Numbered from the stretch's first letter, positions 9,566 through 21,537 are shown. The stretch: DNA of 64,000 nt from Primulina eburnea (GCF_022965805.1 NW_027331430.1:124001-188000); one strand, 5' to 3'. The notes: generated by a model from the sequence alone, not told the origin. Made by a program: numbers and translations.

Positions 9566-10682
9566 CTTTTTTCTTCACTCGAGAAACTACTTACGTGGTT
9601 GACCTTCTTCACAATTCCAATGATATATGTTTATGTAAATTTTAACATTAGTTCCTTATGATGCAAAACATTAGAAAATATTTAACAAATCTTACCAATA
9701 TCTTTGATTTTTTTTTAATTTAATCACCCATTTATAATATTTGTGGTGCTTAAATTTGTTCTGTAATCGTCGTATTCGTACGAATGACTAGTTCAACATT
9801 TTAACATTTAAGCAATCTTTTAGTTATTTTTCTCACATTTATTTCAACACATTTGATATCTTCTGAGCAATTGATTTTTGAATTTGTCGATGATGTTTGA
9901 AAATAGAAGACACTGTATCATTTGTCCATAAATATATATAAAAAATTCATGTATCATAATTATAATATTTTCAATTTATGAATTCAATCGTATGAATTTT
10001 TTATCTATGTAAAATTATGGTTATTACCTTATCATAAGCTACTATGAGTTTTCGAATTAATTTTGAATTTTGTTTTGTGAAATATGATTTCCTTGTCGAG
10101 CTATTATTACTTGTATCTTTACATCCTTTTGATTTTCTTCCAACAAACTTATTGATATATAATTGTCTTTTTCCATTATTGTACACATTTGATTTTGAAA
10201 ACAAATATTTAGATGATAATGAATTAGAAGTTCGTGTAAATTATTTGCAAACGGTTGAAATATTTATATAGTAGATATCCGTTTATGTGGCAATAATGAA
10301 CATTGATTTTCATTTAGTTATATGAGGATTTTGCTTCTTAAATTATTAAATTAATGATTAATTTAATATAAAAGTGTTGTGTATTTTGTGTTAGTGAATT
10401 TATATAGTTTGATACATTTGTTTTTTTTTTTTTGGGGACAAGATTTATACATTTTTTTACTCAAAAAATTTTATATTTATTATTATTAATGTTATTATTT
10501 TTATTATCAGTTTTGTAATTATTGGTTCATTATGCAATTAATTTGAGTGACATTTATTGTATTTGTCAAAACCCTTGTATAAATAAAACACGTCAGACAA
10601 CTAATTAGTTGGTGTAAATTACAGACAATATAAAAAACTTTATCAACAATTATATATATTTTTAAGGGATAAGTGTTTTACT
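9566..10682. repeat. 1.1-kb dispersed segment S, copy 1
   Basis: AT-rich, non-coding as far as I can see. It matches 45573-46698 and 61942-63067 with few differences. The left edge is abrupt (CTTTTTTCTTCACTCGAG after CACTA-like repeats here, after the small-peptide region in the other two). The right edge here joins an isolated NAC exon. No terminal inverted repeat is visible. Confidence 0.8.
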
Positions 10683-10686
10683 TATA

Positions 10687-11301
10687 TTATCTAATCGACA
10701 ATGCTAAATCTAAGATTTTATCACGAAGATAGAGTTGTCCAAGCTCGTTGTCGATCAGAACATCTTCGTCGTCGTTTTCCAGATCGTCCATAAGAAAATG
10801 TTCTATTTCTTCTAATCTTCTCGGAACAGAATAACCGAGCTCTCCACCAGGCTGGTTTTGTTGTTGCTGTGGAACACTACCGTGCTGCTGACTCGTGTAT
10901 TGCAGAGCAGGTTGATTCTGCTGTTGCATTAACGGAAACTGCCGGTGCCTTAACTGCTGGTGCATTAAGGGAAGATCCGCCGGCTGTCGCAGCTGAAACT
11001 GCTGGTGCATTAACGGAAGAACCGCCGGGTGTCGCAACTGAAACTGCTGGTGCATTAACGGAAGATCTTCCGGGTGTCGCAGCTGAACAAACTGCTGGTG
11101 CATTAATGGAAGATCCGGCTGTGGCAGCTGAAGATGGTGTTGCGCTGGAACGTCGTGCTGCTGATCAGATTCAGTTCTCGAACGCTTGTGGGATATCAGG
11201 TTGTCATTTTCAGAAGTCTCGTGGATGGTTTTACCAGAATCAGAAGCGGCGGCGGCGGCCGGTTTTCTCTCACGAATCCGGCACAGAACGCAGTCATCTA
11301 G
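10687..11301 (-). pseudogene. Isolated last exon of a NAC transcription factor gene
   Basis: On the minus strand an acceptor (TTTTGCAG) precedes a 615-base open frame starting LDDCVLCRIRERKP, the end of NAC subdomain E. It continues into a Gln/Pro/His-rich tail with tandem repeats of about 16-17 residues (LPLMHQQ cores, about 10920-11150), then an acidic C-terminus and stop at 10687. It matches the third exon at 47292-47958 but lacks the T insertion that closes that copy. No NAC exons 1 or 2 lie upstream: at about 11330 the sequence changes to the flank of a lipid-transfer pseudogene. It is therefore a captured or duplicated exon, open but without a promoter or DNA-binding domain. Confidence 0.75.
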
Positions 11302-11404
11302 CTGCAAAAGTGGCGAACAAACACGGCATAATCTAATTAGTCTTACCCGCTAAAAAGTCACCGATATATTGGATAATTTTTACGAGGAGTGTAAAATGGA
11401 AGGA

Positions 11405-11877
11405 TCACGCACCTATTGCATGGCTCTGCAATTCATGCCCAACTAATGCACTCTCCGTCTATTTAGCTAACATGAAAATCAATGGCGAATTCGCCTCAAA
11501 ACTCACAAGAAAAACTCGCGTTACCGACCTAACTTATGCAATGCCTTTTCGTCTCCCTCTTTTCCCCACATCGCTCTTGAATTTCTTGTGTTTCTCCATT
11601 GTGTTTCCCTAAAGGTCATTGCTAACTTTAGTCACATGTGCGTCGTTCGTGCAAGGGGTGGCAGCTTCACAAGTGCAGTCATGCTGTGATAGTCTTAACC
11701 AACTCTACGGCCAGAAGCCTACTTGCCTTTGTCAATTCCTCAAGGCGTGGCAGCTTCACCAGTGCAGTCGTGTCTGCCTTGAGTTCGTTTCCTATCAACA
11801 CAACGCTTGCTCTAGAGATGCCTCAGCTGTGCAATCTCCAAATAAATCCTTCTATTTGCGGAGGTATGTATGTTAAA
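11405..11877 (+). pseudogene. Lipid-transfer-like pseudogene
   Basis: This is a second copy of 8230-8710, including about 130 bp upstream of the start. The region for the end of the signal peptide and the first cysteines is deleted (about 11590-11625). The frame is shifted, and a short internal duplication (GGCGTGGCAGCTTCACC, about 11743-11760) is inserted. The CC, CLC and terminal Cys codons are recognisable in shifted frames. It lacks the CACTA element of copy 1 and so shows the pre-insertion promoter. Confidence 0.75.
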
Positions 11878-11998
11878 TTTTTATTAAATTCCTTCCCTAT
11901 AAATGAAGGACCATACAGTCCATTCGAATTTATAAAGTGTGAAGTTATTGAATACAAAGATTATATTAGAGTGTTGTACGTAGATGCCGATTCTGATA

Positions 11999-12003
<5 letters not shown>

Positions 12004-12064
<61 letters not shown>
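12004..12064. repeat. (AT)n microsatellite
   Basis: About 30 AT dinucleotides, followed to 12540 by AT-rich sequence without recognised features. Confidence 0.95.
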
Positions 12065-12068
<4 letters not shown>

Positions 12069-12546
12069 TAATTTGATTTAAACTTTAAAAAATATAAAGA
12101 TATATTTATATTTTGAAAAAATAATTTATTTGTATATATTTTAATAAAATAATAAAAACTAAATTTTAATGTTGGTTATACTTATCAATAATAATTTTAT
12201 TTTTATTATATTTAATTTTATAATATCTACACTTATTAATTCAAAGAATATTAATATCTTTATTATTAACATTATTATTATTATTATCTAATATTATGTA
12301 TTGCTTCCAGATGTGTACAACAATTAAGTAAACTTAGCAAATAGTAAATTTATTAATATTTAAAAGCTAATCACATATTCAAAATGTTGAACCAAATAAT
12401 CTTAATAGTATGACATGATGTTTGATTAATAATATATCAATCTTATTATCTATAGCACAACCAATCATTTATTAATCTTATCACTTCTACCAAACAAACC
12501 CTTAAGGTTTTAATGATGGACAAATATAATAAATTAAATCTATATG

Positions 12547-12551
12547 TATTA
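12547..12551. repeat. Target-site duplication of the Sirevirus-like Copia element (left), TATTA
   Basis: TATTA directly before the 5' LTR, repeated directly after the 3' LTR at 22482-22486. Confidence 0.9.
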
Positions 12552-12884
12552 TGAAAGGAATTTTATTCCTTGATTTATTCCTTGATATATTTTCCTTATC
12601 AATTACTTTCCTTTTGATAATATCCTTAGTATTTTTGCCTTTCTGGAGTATGATTTCGTGTGGACTCAAAAGACTCAAGATACTATCTATAAGATATATT
12701 ATCCTTATTTTCAATAGAGTTTGTTTCCTAATGAAATTGGTTTTCCATGTTTAATAGGAAAAAGGATGAAGTGGGTATAAATAAGAGGAGAAGATATTGA
12801 ACTCGGTGCGTGTGCTTTTTGGGAGTGAGACGAATTGATACGCAGAGACGTTTTCCGAGAATAGCAAATCTCGTGTCGTTGAAA

Positions 12885-12926
12885 GCTTGTTGCGGTGAAG
12901 TGCTGACAATATCTGAAGACAACACC
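12885..12926. repeat. Quasi-palindromic half-site module, LTR copy a
   Basis: Diverged version of the module: CTTGTTGC, spacer, GTGCTGACAATATC core, 5 nt, ACAACACC. The 3' LTR copy (22032-22073) reads ACAACATC in the core, closer to the consensus. Confidence 0.6.
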
Positions 12927-13234
12927 TAATCACTGTTTTGATTAGAGTGTTGAGTTTTGAAGATTTTTCACTTCTCAGTTGATGCATCCCATATTGTTTT
13001 GATTATACGGTTTGTTAGAGGTTTAGGATGCAATTTGTTACTCACCTTTTTAAGGGAGTTGTTTTATTCTTTCACTAGTATTGGTTTTTGTAAACTTACA
13101 AGTTTTTCTAGTGAATTATTTTGCCCTAAGGCACCGCACAAATATTTTATACTTGTGCATAATTAACTGACTCGTCTCTCGTATTACTATTGTTCCAGTT
13201 ACATGTTAGTGTGTTAAAAGTATAATTTCCGCTG

Positions 13235-13273
13235 CATGTTGTCGTGGGTGTTACAACACCTACGAACAACACC
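13235..13273. repeat. Quasi-palindromic half-site module, LTR copy b
   Basis: Half-site ATGTTGT, 4 nt, core GGTGTTACAACACC (13247-13260), 5 nt, half-site ACAACACC (13266-13273). It is repeated in the 3' LTR at 22381-22419. Confidence 0.8.
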
Positions 13274-13337
13274 TACATTCTGATACACACAACATTCACC
13301 CTCGTCACGTTCACACTGTGGAAACTCAACTTTCAAT

Positions 13338-13349
13338 TGGTATCAGAGC
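13338..13349 (+). other. Primer-binding site
   Basis: TGGTATCAGAGC, the usual plant retrotransposon PBS complementary to the 3' end of initiator tRNA-Met, starts two bases after the 5' LTR. Confidence 0.92.
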
Positions 13350-13411
13350 CTCCACTTGACGTTACTAAGTGAGATCCTGTTTTGTTTTGTTTTCAGAGTG
13401 TAAAAGGAATT

Positions 13412-16400
13412 ATGGAAGGATCAACAAATACTGTTTTTAGGCCTCCTGTGTTGGATGGATCAAACTATGCACTGTGGAAAGTTAAGATGAGGGTTTTTAT
13501 TAAATCCATTGATGAAAGAGCTTGGCAACGTGTACTTGATGGTTGGAGTCCACCGAAACTCGAGGATGCTGATGGAGACACACGGCTCAAACCTGAAAGT
13601 GCATGGACTGTCAATGAAGTGCAATCTTCAAACTACAATTCCAAGGCTCTCAATGCTATATTTTCATCTGTTAACACAAGGATGTTTAATCTAATCACCA
13701 CCAGTGTATGCGCCAAAGATGCTTGGGACATACTCCAGAAACACTGTGAAGGATCTGCAAGTGTGCGAAAAACTAGGCTAAGAATGGTGACATCAAAGTT
13801 CGAAAGTTTGAGAATGGAGGACAAGGAGTCCATTCTTGAGTATGACTGCCGGTTGAGACAACTCTCAAATGAATCACATGGCCTAGGAGATCCCATACCA
13901 AACGAAAGATTGGTAAACAAGGTTCTGAGATCTCTTCCTGAGAGATTCAATGTCAAAGTTTGCGCCATTGAGGAATCTAAAGACACTTCAAACATCATCC
14001 TGGATGAACTCATGAGTTCTCTAAGAACTTTTGAAATGAATCTTGATCTGCAGAAAAAGGATAAAGGGAAGACAATAGCCCTTGAAGCCTCAACCGAATC
14101 ATATGATGAAATTCTTCAACTATCTAAAGAAGTGGATAAGTTTGATTTAGGTGAAGAATCGATCTCTCTGTTTACTAAGAAATTTGGTGATTACTTGAAG
14201 ACCATGAGAGAAAAGAAGAGAATTGGGCAAAAATCTGAGCTGCCCAATAACACCATTTTTACAAAAGCTCAAAAGTTTACTCCTATGAAAGGACAGGTTC
14301 GACCAAAAACCGAAGTGCAAATTCAATCTAATGTCAGAAACCTGGACTCAGTGCAATGTAGAGAGTGTTCGGGATATGGACACTATGCCAATGAGTGTGT
14401 CAATCGTCTTAGGAAAAACAAAGGCATGACTGTCACCCTGAGTGATGAAGAATCTGAAGATGATCAAGGATCAAATGAATCTGAAAATCACACATCATTA
14501 TCTACTGTGATCAAGGAGAAACGCTCAATGCAAATCAATCCGATGGGTGTTGCCACAGGTGTTGCAATACCTGGTCGCAACACCGCTTCGAATCCTGTAT
14601 GCCTTAATTCGACAGTCCTTGGGGAGTCAAGTCAGTCCGAAACACAAGAGGTTGATGATGATGAAGTCACCCTAGAAAGTGTGCAGTCAATGTACGAAGA
14701 ACTGTATGAAGACTGGATCAAAAGAACAAAAGGAAATGCAATTCTCTCCAAAGAGAACGTTGAGCTGAAGTCACAAATATCACGACTTGAAGTAATCTTG
14801 AGCAAGAAAGATCTAGAATTATGCAAAGTCAAGGAAGAACTGAGAGAAGCAACTCAGGTACTTGCCAAGATGAATTCAAGTTCATCCAAGCTTGACTCAC
14901 TTTTGATGATTGGACAGAATGATAAGGCTGGACTTGGTTATTCGAATAGTCTGTTCGAAACTGGAGAATCTTCCAATGCAAAGGAAAAACCAACTGTTTT
15001 TGTGAAAGGAAGTGTTGAAACCCCCAATACCACACATACTGAAAAGAGTGCTCCATCAAAAGTGCGAATGCCTATCAAGAAGTCTAAATCCAGAAAACGC
15101 CACTTTATCTGCCACTACTGTTTCAGACCTGGACACATCAAACCCTACTGTTTTAAACTGAGAGAGGATTACAAGAGATGGGAATCTGAACAGGTGTCGT
15201 CACAGGTGTTGTACAACACCCGGCGCAACACTGCCAACAGAAAACCGATGGTAAAAAAGGTTTGGGTACCAAAGGCACAGATTCAATGTTCTGTTATTTA
15301 TACTTCATTAAAGACTAACATTGCAGGGATATGGTACTTTGACAGTGGCTGCTCGCGCCACATGACAGGTTCTAAAGACCACTTGATTGACTTTGTTGAA
15401 CTAAGGAGTGGTCATGTGACATATGGTGGTGGTGCTAAAGGAAGAATTGCTGGGAAAGGAACCTTGAATGTTGATGGATTGCCTAATCTACACAATGTGC
15501 TCTATGTCGAAGGGCTTAACTCAAACTTAATAAGCATAAGTCAACTTTGTGACGACGGTTTGCATGTTAAGTTTGATAAAGACAATTGTGAAGTGTTTGA
15601 TAAGACTAATACTCGCATTTTGACAGGTACTAGATCTGCTGATAATTGCTATCAACTTGGAGAAGACATAGTGAGCAATCATTCAAAGGTGAGCGAATTA
15701 AACATGTGGCATCAAAAATTAGGACATGTAAACTTCAAGACATTAAAGAATCTTGGTAAGTACGATGCTGTGAGAGGTATGCCTAATTCATCCTCTGGAA
15801 TTCCGTATGTTTGTGGTGCATGTCAAAAAGGTAAGCAAACACGTGTTCCCCACCAAGTGTTGCAACACTTTGGGACAACACGGTGTCTTGAACTCTTGCA
15901 CATGGATCTTATGGGTCCAATGGAAGTAGAAAGTCTTGGAGGTAAGAAGTATTCATGTGTTTGTGTGGATGATTTCTCTCGCTTTACTTGGGTAAGATTT
16001 CTTAGAGAAAAATCCGATACATTTGATGCTTTCAAGAAATTACATGCTAAGATTACTAATCTACATAATCTGAGGGTTGGTAAGATAAGGACCGATCATG
16101 GTAAAGAATTTGAAAACTCACACTTTGTATCATTTTGTGAAAAGAGAGGGATAACTCATGAATTTTCGGCCCCTAAGACTCCTCAACAGAACGGAATAGC
16201 CGAAAGGAAGAATAGAACACTGCAAGAAATGGCTAGGGTCATGTTAAGTTCTAAGAATATTTCAAAGAGATTTTGGGCCGAGGCCTTGAACACAGCATGT
16301 CATATTTCAAATCGTGTGTACTTAAGGAGTGGTTCTACTATGACATCCTATGAAATCATCATGGGAAAGAGGCCGAACCTCAAGTATTTTCATGTCTTTG

Positions 16401-18449
16401 GGTGTGTATGTTATGTTTTGAATGATCGAGAACATCTTGGAAAATTTGACTCTAAAAGTGACAAATGTTTATTTCTTGGTTATTCATCCAATAGTCGTGC
16501 ATATCGCATGTATAATCTGAGAACAAGAACGACTATGGAATCTATTAACGTTGTGTTTGACGATCTTGCAGATCTAACAGGAAAAACAATCGAGGATGAA
16601 GTTGATGGGCTCCTGAATACAAGTGAGACACTGTCTAACACAGATGTTGGACCCGGTGTTGTAACACCTGAGACAACACCTGCATTGGCAGAATCAAATG
16701 ATGAACCAGAAGAGAATACTGAAAATGATGATGGTATAACCGATGATGGGATTGACATTCCCACCAAGATTCAGAAAAATCATCCATCATCTCAGATCAT
16801 TGGAGAAACATTTGAAGGAATGCAAACTAGAAGAAAGGAGAAGGTAGACTATCGGAAAATGATGGGACTAGTATGCATGACTTCCGTGTACTCTCAAGTA
16901 AGCCACTCTTGTTTTGTTTCACTCGTTGAACCCAAAAATATAAGTGAAGCCTTAAAAGATGAATTTTGGGTTGATGCGATGCATGAGGAACTTGAACAAT
17001 TTGTTAGGAATGATGTGTGTGATTTGGTTCCCAGACCCGACAATGTGAATGTTATTGGAACAAAATGGATTTTTAAAAACAAAACTGATGAATCTGGAAT
17101 TGTTGTAAGAAATAAAGCTAGGCTAGTTGCTCAAGGGTATACTCAAATTGAAGGAATTGATTTTGATGAGACATTTGCCCCTGTTGCTCGAATTGAATCA
17201 GTCCGACTGTTCCTTGCTTGCGTGTCACATGGACATAAAATTATATCAAATGGATGTGAAAAGTGCATTTTTGAATGGCATTTTGAAAGAAGAAGCGTAT
17301 GTAAACCAACCTAAAGGATTTGAAGATCCACACCACCCGAACCATGTCTACAAGTTGAAGAAGGCACTGTATGGGATTAAACAGGCTCCACGGGCATGGT
17401 ATGGTAAGCTTACGGAATATTTGCTTGACTTGGGCTTCAAACGAGGTGAGGTTGATAAAACCCTTTTTATTAAAAAGTCAAAGCAAGATATACTTGTGTG
17501 TCAAATTTATGTGGATGACATAATTTTTTGTGCTTCTTCTCAAAAGCATGTTACTGAGTTTGTTAATTGTATGTCTAACACATTTGAAATGAGCATGGTA
17601 GGGGAATTGAGTTTCTTTCTTGGCTTACAAATTAAACAAATGCATGATGGTATCTTTCTATGTCAATCCAAGTATGCCAAGAATGTGGTAATGAAATTTG
17701 CTGCTGAGAACACTAAACACATGAAAACTCCAATGGGATCGTCTGAAAAATTATCAAAAGATGATGTTGCCGCAGGTGTTGACAACACCCAGTATCGCAG
17801 CATCATAGGCAGTCTTCTTTACTTAAGTGCGAGTCGTCCCGACATCATGTTTAGTGTATGTTTGTGTGCTAGATACCAGGTTGATCCTAAAGTCACTCAT
17901 CTAAAGGCTGTCAAAAGAATTTTGCGATATATATCTGGAACAGTTGACTTAGGTCTATGGTACACCAAAGAAACAAACACCAATTTAGTGGGATTTAGTG
18001 ATGCTGACTGGGCTGGAAACTTAGATGATAGGAAAAGTACCACGGGTGGGTGTTTTTATCTTGGTAACAATTTGGTGTCATGGTATAGCAGAAAGCAAAA
18101 TTGTGTGTCTTTGTCCACTGCTGAATCTGAATATGTTGCGGCTGCTAGTTGTTGTTCACAACTTTTATGGATGAATCAAATGATTAACAATTATGGATTC
18201 AGCAGTGACACCTTAATTGTATACTGTGACAATTCGAGTGCAATTAACATTTCAAAAAATCCAGTGCAACACTCTCGAACGAAACACATTGACATTAGAC
18301 ATCATTTTATTCGAGATTTGGTTGAGAAGGGTATGATTCGAATGGAATTTGTTGGAACTGAGAACCAACTGGCTGATATCTTTACAAAACCATTGGATTT
18401 TGAGAGATTCTCCAATCTAAGGAAGTCTCTCAGCTTGTGTACACAATGA
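13412..18449 (+). CDS. Copia gag-pol polyprotein (one frameshift)
   Basis: Start chosen at the ATG ([14 protein letters not shown]) 63 bp after the PBS. Domains in order: UBN2-type gag; zinc knuckle [14 protein letters not shown] (residue about 316); second knuckle [14 protein letters not shown] (about 567); protease with the DSG triad (about 644); integrase with an HHCC finger (from about 765) and D, D, E catalytic residues (about 831, 895, 931); RT beginning about 1190 with YVDD at 17508-17519; RNase H ending in a tail that keeps DIFTKPLD. The frame is lost by one base near 17240-17246, in an A-rich run inside RT, and continues in the next frame to the stop at 18449. The product would make virus-like particles, cleave itself, reverse-transcribe and integrate the element. 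Two gag knuckles and the following extra ORF fit Sireviruses. Confidence 0.9.
14546..14584. repeat. Quasi-palindromic half-site module in gag
   Basis: GGTGTTGC, 4 nt, core GGTGTTGCAATACC, 5 nt, GCAACACC. In frame it encodes Gly-Val-Ala-Thr-Gly-Val-Ala. Confidence 0.8.
15193..15232. repeat. Quasi-palindromic half-site module after the second zinc knuckle
   Basis: GGTGTCGT, 4 nt, core GGTGTTGTACAACACC, 4 nt, GCAACACT. It is read in a different frame from the copy at 14546 (encodes Gln-Val-Leu-Tyr-Asn-Thr). Confidence 0.8.
15842..15882. repeat. Quasi-palindromic half-site module in the integrase region
   Basis: CGTGTTCC, 6 nt, core AGTGTTGCAACACT (a perfect palindrome), 5 nt, ACAACACG. Confidence 0.8.
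16643..16680. repeat. Quasi-palindromic half-site module between integrase and RT
   Basis: GATGTTGG, 4 nt, core GGTGTTGTAACACC, 4 nt, ACAACACC. Confidence 0.8.
17763..17804. repeat. Quasi-palindromic half-site module at the RT/RNase H junction
   Basis: GATGTTGC, 4 nt, core GGTGTTGACAACACC, 7 nt, GCAGCATC (degenerate last half-site). Confidence 0.7.
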
Positions 18450-18458
18450 TCACTCACA

Positions 18459-18497
18459 GATGTTGTCCTGGGTGTTACAACACCTATGGACAACACC
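18459..18497. repeat. Quasi-palindromic half-site module just after the pol stop
   Basis: GATGTTGT, 4 nt, core GGTGTTACAACACC, 5 nt, ACAACACC, ten bases after the pol stop. It is almost identical to the LTR copy b. Confidence 0.85.
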
Positions 18498-18963
18498 CAG
18501 CATGCATGTGCATTTTATTTTTAGGATGCTAGGCATATTTCATTCATTCTGTTTTGTGTGAAGTCTGTACAAAGTGTCGGTTACTGAATGGTGTGCTCTC
18601 AGTTGAGAATCAAACTTTCTAACAAAATCCTTTAAGGTGTGGTGTATGCTCAATCGAAGTCACTATGCTACCCGCATATCACATAGTCATGACTGATGTG
18701 AAAATGACTTGGAAACTTGGTGAGCAAGAAGGTGAAAAACAGAAAAGGGAAGAAAAATGAAACAAAATGTTTAGAAGAAAATGGAAAAAGCTACCTAGAG
18801 GAGTCCAATGAAGACCGTTCTTCTAGAGTGGGAGCTACCACTTCTAAGTCAAAACTACAGATGGAAAAGCTACCTAGAGGAGTCCAACGAAGACCGTTCT
18901 TCTAGAGTGGGAGCTACCATATCTGATGTAAACATTCTCAAGAAAGTTTGAGTCAAAACAGTG

Positions 18964-18991
18964 AGTGTTGCCTAACGGTGTTACCAACACC
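18964..18991. repeat. Quasi-palindromic half-site module in the spacer
   Basis: AGTGTTGC, 5 nt, core GGTGTTACCAACACC. The downstream half-site is weak. Confidence 0.65.
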
Positions 18992-19510
18992 CACGTACAG
19001 ACAGACCACAATTTGATCACATGCTTGTGTTGTTTCATTTTTGATCATATTTTAGGCATAAATTTTAAGTTATTCATATCGCTGTTATGTAAATTCATCA
19101 TGTCCAGTGGGCTATCAGTTCTTGACAAATGAAATTCGAACAAAAACCCCAACCAACCCAATCTTGAAATACATTGCTATCTAACGGTTAGTGGGGTTAA
19201 TTCGATGTGGCGTTTCACACTGCCTGATTTTTTTTAATGATTACACCGGCTCGGAAAGTTACCGTTGGATGAGCGTAAATTCTGATTTGGAAAGAGGCAG
19301 CGGTTACGGGTCGAGAAAATGTTACCGTTGGAGGAATATGCTTAAATACTTAGGAATGGATGATGCACAACTTTACTGTCTGATATTTTCTCGCACAGTA
19401 TAAACTTTTGTCCTGCTCTCATTACTCATTTGTTGCGAAAAGTTATCTCTGTCTTCGGATTTTCTTGTGTCCCTTCAATCCACACTATTTCTTGAGTCTT
19501 TATTCGACAG

Positions 19511-21427
19511 ATGGCTGGCTTCGATCGTCACGACATCAGAAATGAAATGGCTGCAAGTTTGGGGGAAAAATCACCTGACTCAACACCCTCAGCCGAACCA
19601 ATGTGGAAGGGATGGCAATGGTCAGTGTACCAGAAGAACCAGTGCCACTGGAAACTATTGCTCCTGGTGAACCCGGGAATGCAATCGACATTGAAAATCC
19701 ACCAGATTTTGAGGCTGTGAAGAGAGCTTTCCCCCCTGTCCCTATGCGTCGCACGTCAAAGAGACAAGCAGAGTTTGACCATGACTTTGTTCCTACAAAG
19801 AAACCAAGGGCATCCACCGTCCCATTTATTCTGGATCCGGATTTCTCATCTGGAGACGACTCCAATGATGAGGATTTCGAGTTGGTGGCTCGCCCCAAAC
19901 CAACTGTTACTGCAAAGGAAAGTGGTTCTTCTACTGGTGCCCACAAGCAACACCCAGTCACGGACAATCAAGTTGCTTCTGAAGAAAGGGTTCCTGATGA
20001 GCCTGAAGACGATGAGCAATCACTGGCCGAGTTTCTTGCTCAGCTTAAAGAAGATAAAGCGGCCAAGAGACAAATGGCTCAGGAGGAAGAGCCTGATTCA
20101 GAAATGATGAAGGAGTTTGAACAAAACCGGCCTGGCGCTTCTGACGACTCCTCCTCTTCGTCTGTGTCTGATTTTGAGTCAGAGGAACAAGGTAATGATG
20201 CATCGGAAGAGACTGACTCTGAAGCCAGCGAATCCTCTGAGAATGCTGATGTTGCTGCTGCTGCACCCGATGTTGAGGAGGATGTTGACAACACCTCCCA
20301 CAACATTGACTCTGCTGATTATGATCTCAGTAAGTCCTTCTCTCCGAAGTTTTACTCAGAAGAGGCCTTGGCATTGTGGCCCATATTTATTCATCGAGAG
20401 TTGATTGAAGAGAAAAACATTGACTTTGATGCGTATGGAAAGCATAATCTGATTGAATTTTTGAAGAGCCGAAGGCTGCTCTCAACTGTCACTGCAGTCA
20501 TGCCCTACTGTCGCAGAGTGGTATTGGAGTTTTATTGCAATCTTTTGAGGAGTGTGGCCGATGAGGACTCGGTGAAATACGGCAGAGTGTTCGTTCGGGA
20601 TCGTATTTACAATTTCTCACCAACTGTGATCAATGCCTTCTATGACACCCCAGATATTGAAGAAGCTGAAGAGGACTTAGATATTCATGCTTGTCACCAC
20701 TGTGCTTACTGGAGGTGTGGTCAATATTTTCCCTAATCATCCCAAGAAATTGAGTGCTGCAAATCTCACCTCCTTCTTTTCTGTTCTACATAAAACTGCT
20801 ATTTGGAACTGGACTCCATCGAGCAACACTACCACCGTGACTCGCTCACAGGCCATCATGCTATTTGCTATTGGAACCGGGCGTGCCTTTAACTTTGGGA
20901 AGCTGGTTTTTCAGAATACAGTGCAATACGCTCAAGGGGATTTCAAGAAAACCAAGCTCCCTTACCCTTCGCTCATCTATGGCATCCTGGAATCTCAAGG
21001 GTTCATTCCGGATATTGATGAAGAGCTCTGCCCTGTTGGCGATTCCCTGAAGATTTCCCCAGCTTACTTCAAAGGCAACAGAAAAGTCGATCTGCCTTGG
21101 ATGGGTTCGAGTGTTGCTGCAGATGTTGCCCACACTGGTGAAACAATATCTGACCCTCTGCCCGACATTTCTAGTCTGCCCCCGACACCTCCTGCTGGCT
21201 ATGTTACACTGTCCCTCTCCTACATTCGTGCTCAAATCACCTATGGTCGACAACAGATTGATAATGCTAGGGCGACCATCGAGCATTATGAAAATCAAGT
21301 GGCTGATTATGAGCTTTTGCTAGCGGCAAGTCTCCATTCTGGACAAAAATGGGGACTAGACACTGCTGCTGGGACCAGTGGGACAAAAATGGCTGATGAT
21401 GACGCAAACAGGAGTGAAGGAAACTGA
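19511..21427 (+). CDS. Sirevirus extra ORF (env-like / putative plant transposon protein), frameshifted
   Basis: ATG at 19511 (MAGFDRHDIRNEMAASL). The frame shifts near 19600 and again near 20690, giving three open blocks that join end to end. The N-terminal half is acidic and Ser/Glu-rich with a basic patch (KRQ, KKPR). A block at about 20340-20650 (FYSEEALALWPIF to FSPTVINAFYDTP) resembles the 'putative plant transposon protein' domain found after pol in Sireviruses. The C-terminal part (about 21200-21310) looks like a coiled coil (YIRAQITYGRQQIDNARATI). The role in the family is unknown; it has been called envelope-like, but I see no clear signal peptide or membrane anchor here. Confidence 0.75.
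20269..20307. repeat. Quasi-palindromic half-site module in the extra ORF
   Basis: GATGTTGA, 4 nt, core GATGTTGACAACACC, 4 nt, ACAACATT. Confidence 0.75.
21109..21150. repeat. Quasi-palindromic half-site module, 3' part of the extra ORF
   Basis: GAGTGTTGC, 4 nt, core GATGTTGCCCACACT, 6 nt, ACAATATC. One of the more degenerate copies. Confidence 0.6.
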
Positions 21428-21537
21428 CTGAAGGAAACTGACTGATGTTTTTGTGGTTGTACTTCATAAAATTCTGACATTGGTGTGCCTTAACTGCTTC
21501 TGTTATGTTCTTAGTTTCCCCTTGATATTGAACTAAT

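Larger units (their letters stand above)
12552..13335 (+). repeat. 5' LTR of the Sirevirus-like element
   Basis: Starts TGAAAGGAATTTTATTCC, ends CTCAACTTTCA and is followed at once by the PBS. It carries a TATA-like TATAAATAAG at about 12776-12785 and two copies of the quasi-palindromic module (12885-12926, 13235-13273). Confidence 0.9.
18450..19510 (+). other. Non-coding spacer between pol and the extra ORF
   Basis: About 1.06 kb. It holds two half-site modules and a direct repeat of about 60 bp (18783-18838 and 18858-18913, both containing AAAAGCTACCTAGAGGAGTC and ACCGTTCTTCTAGAGTGGGA). Sireviruses are known to carry conserved non-coding signals here, but I cannot match particular ones. 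Confidence 0.6.

Noticed and set aside
19511..21427. A true retroviral envelope gene
   Set aside because: No convincing signal peptide, fusion segment or membrane anchor; the recognised domain is the plant-transposon type.
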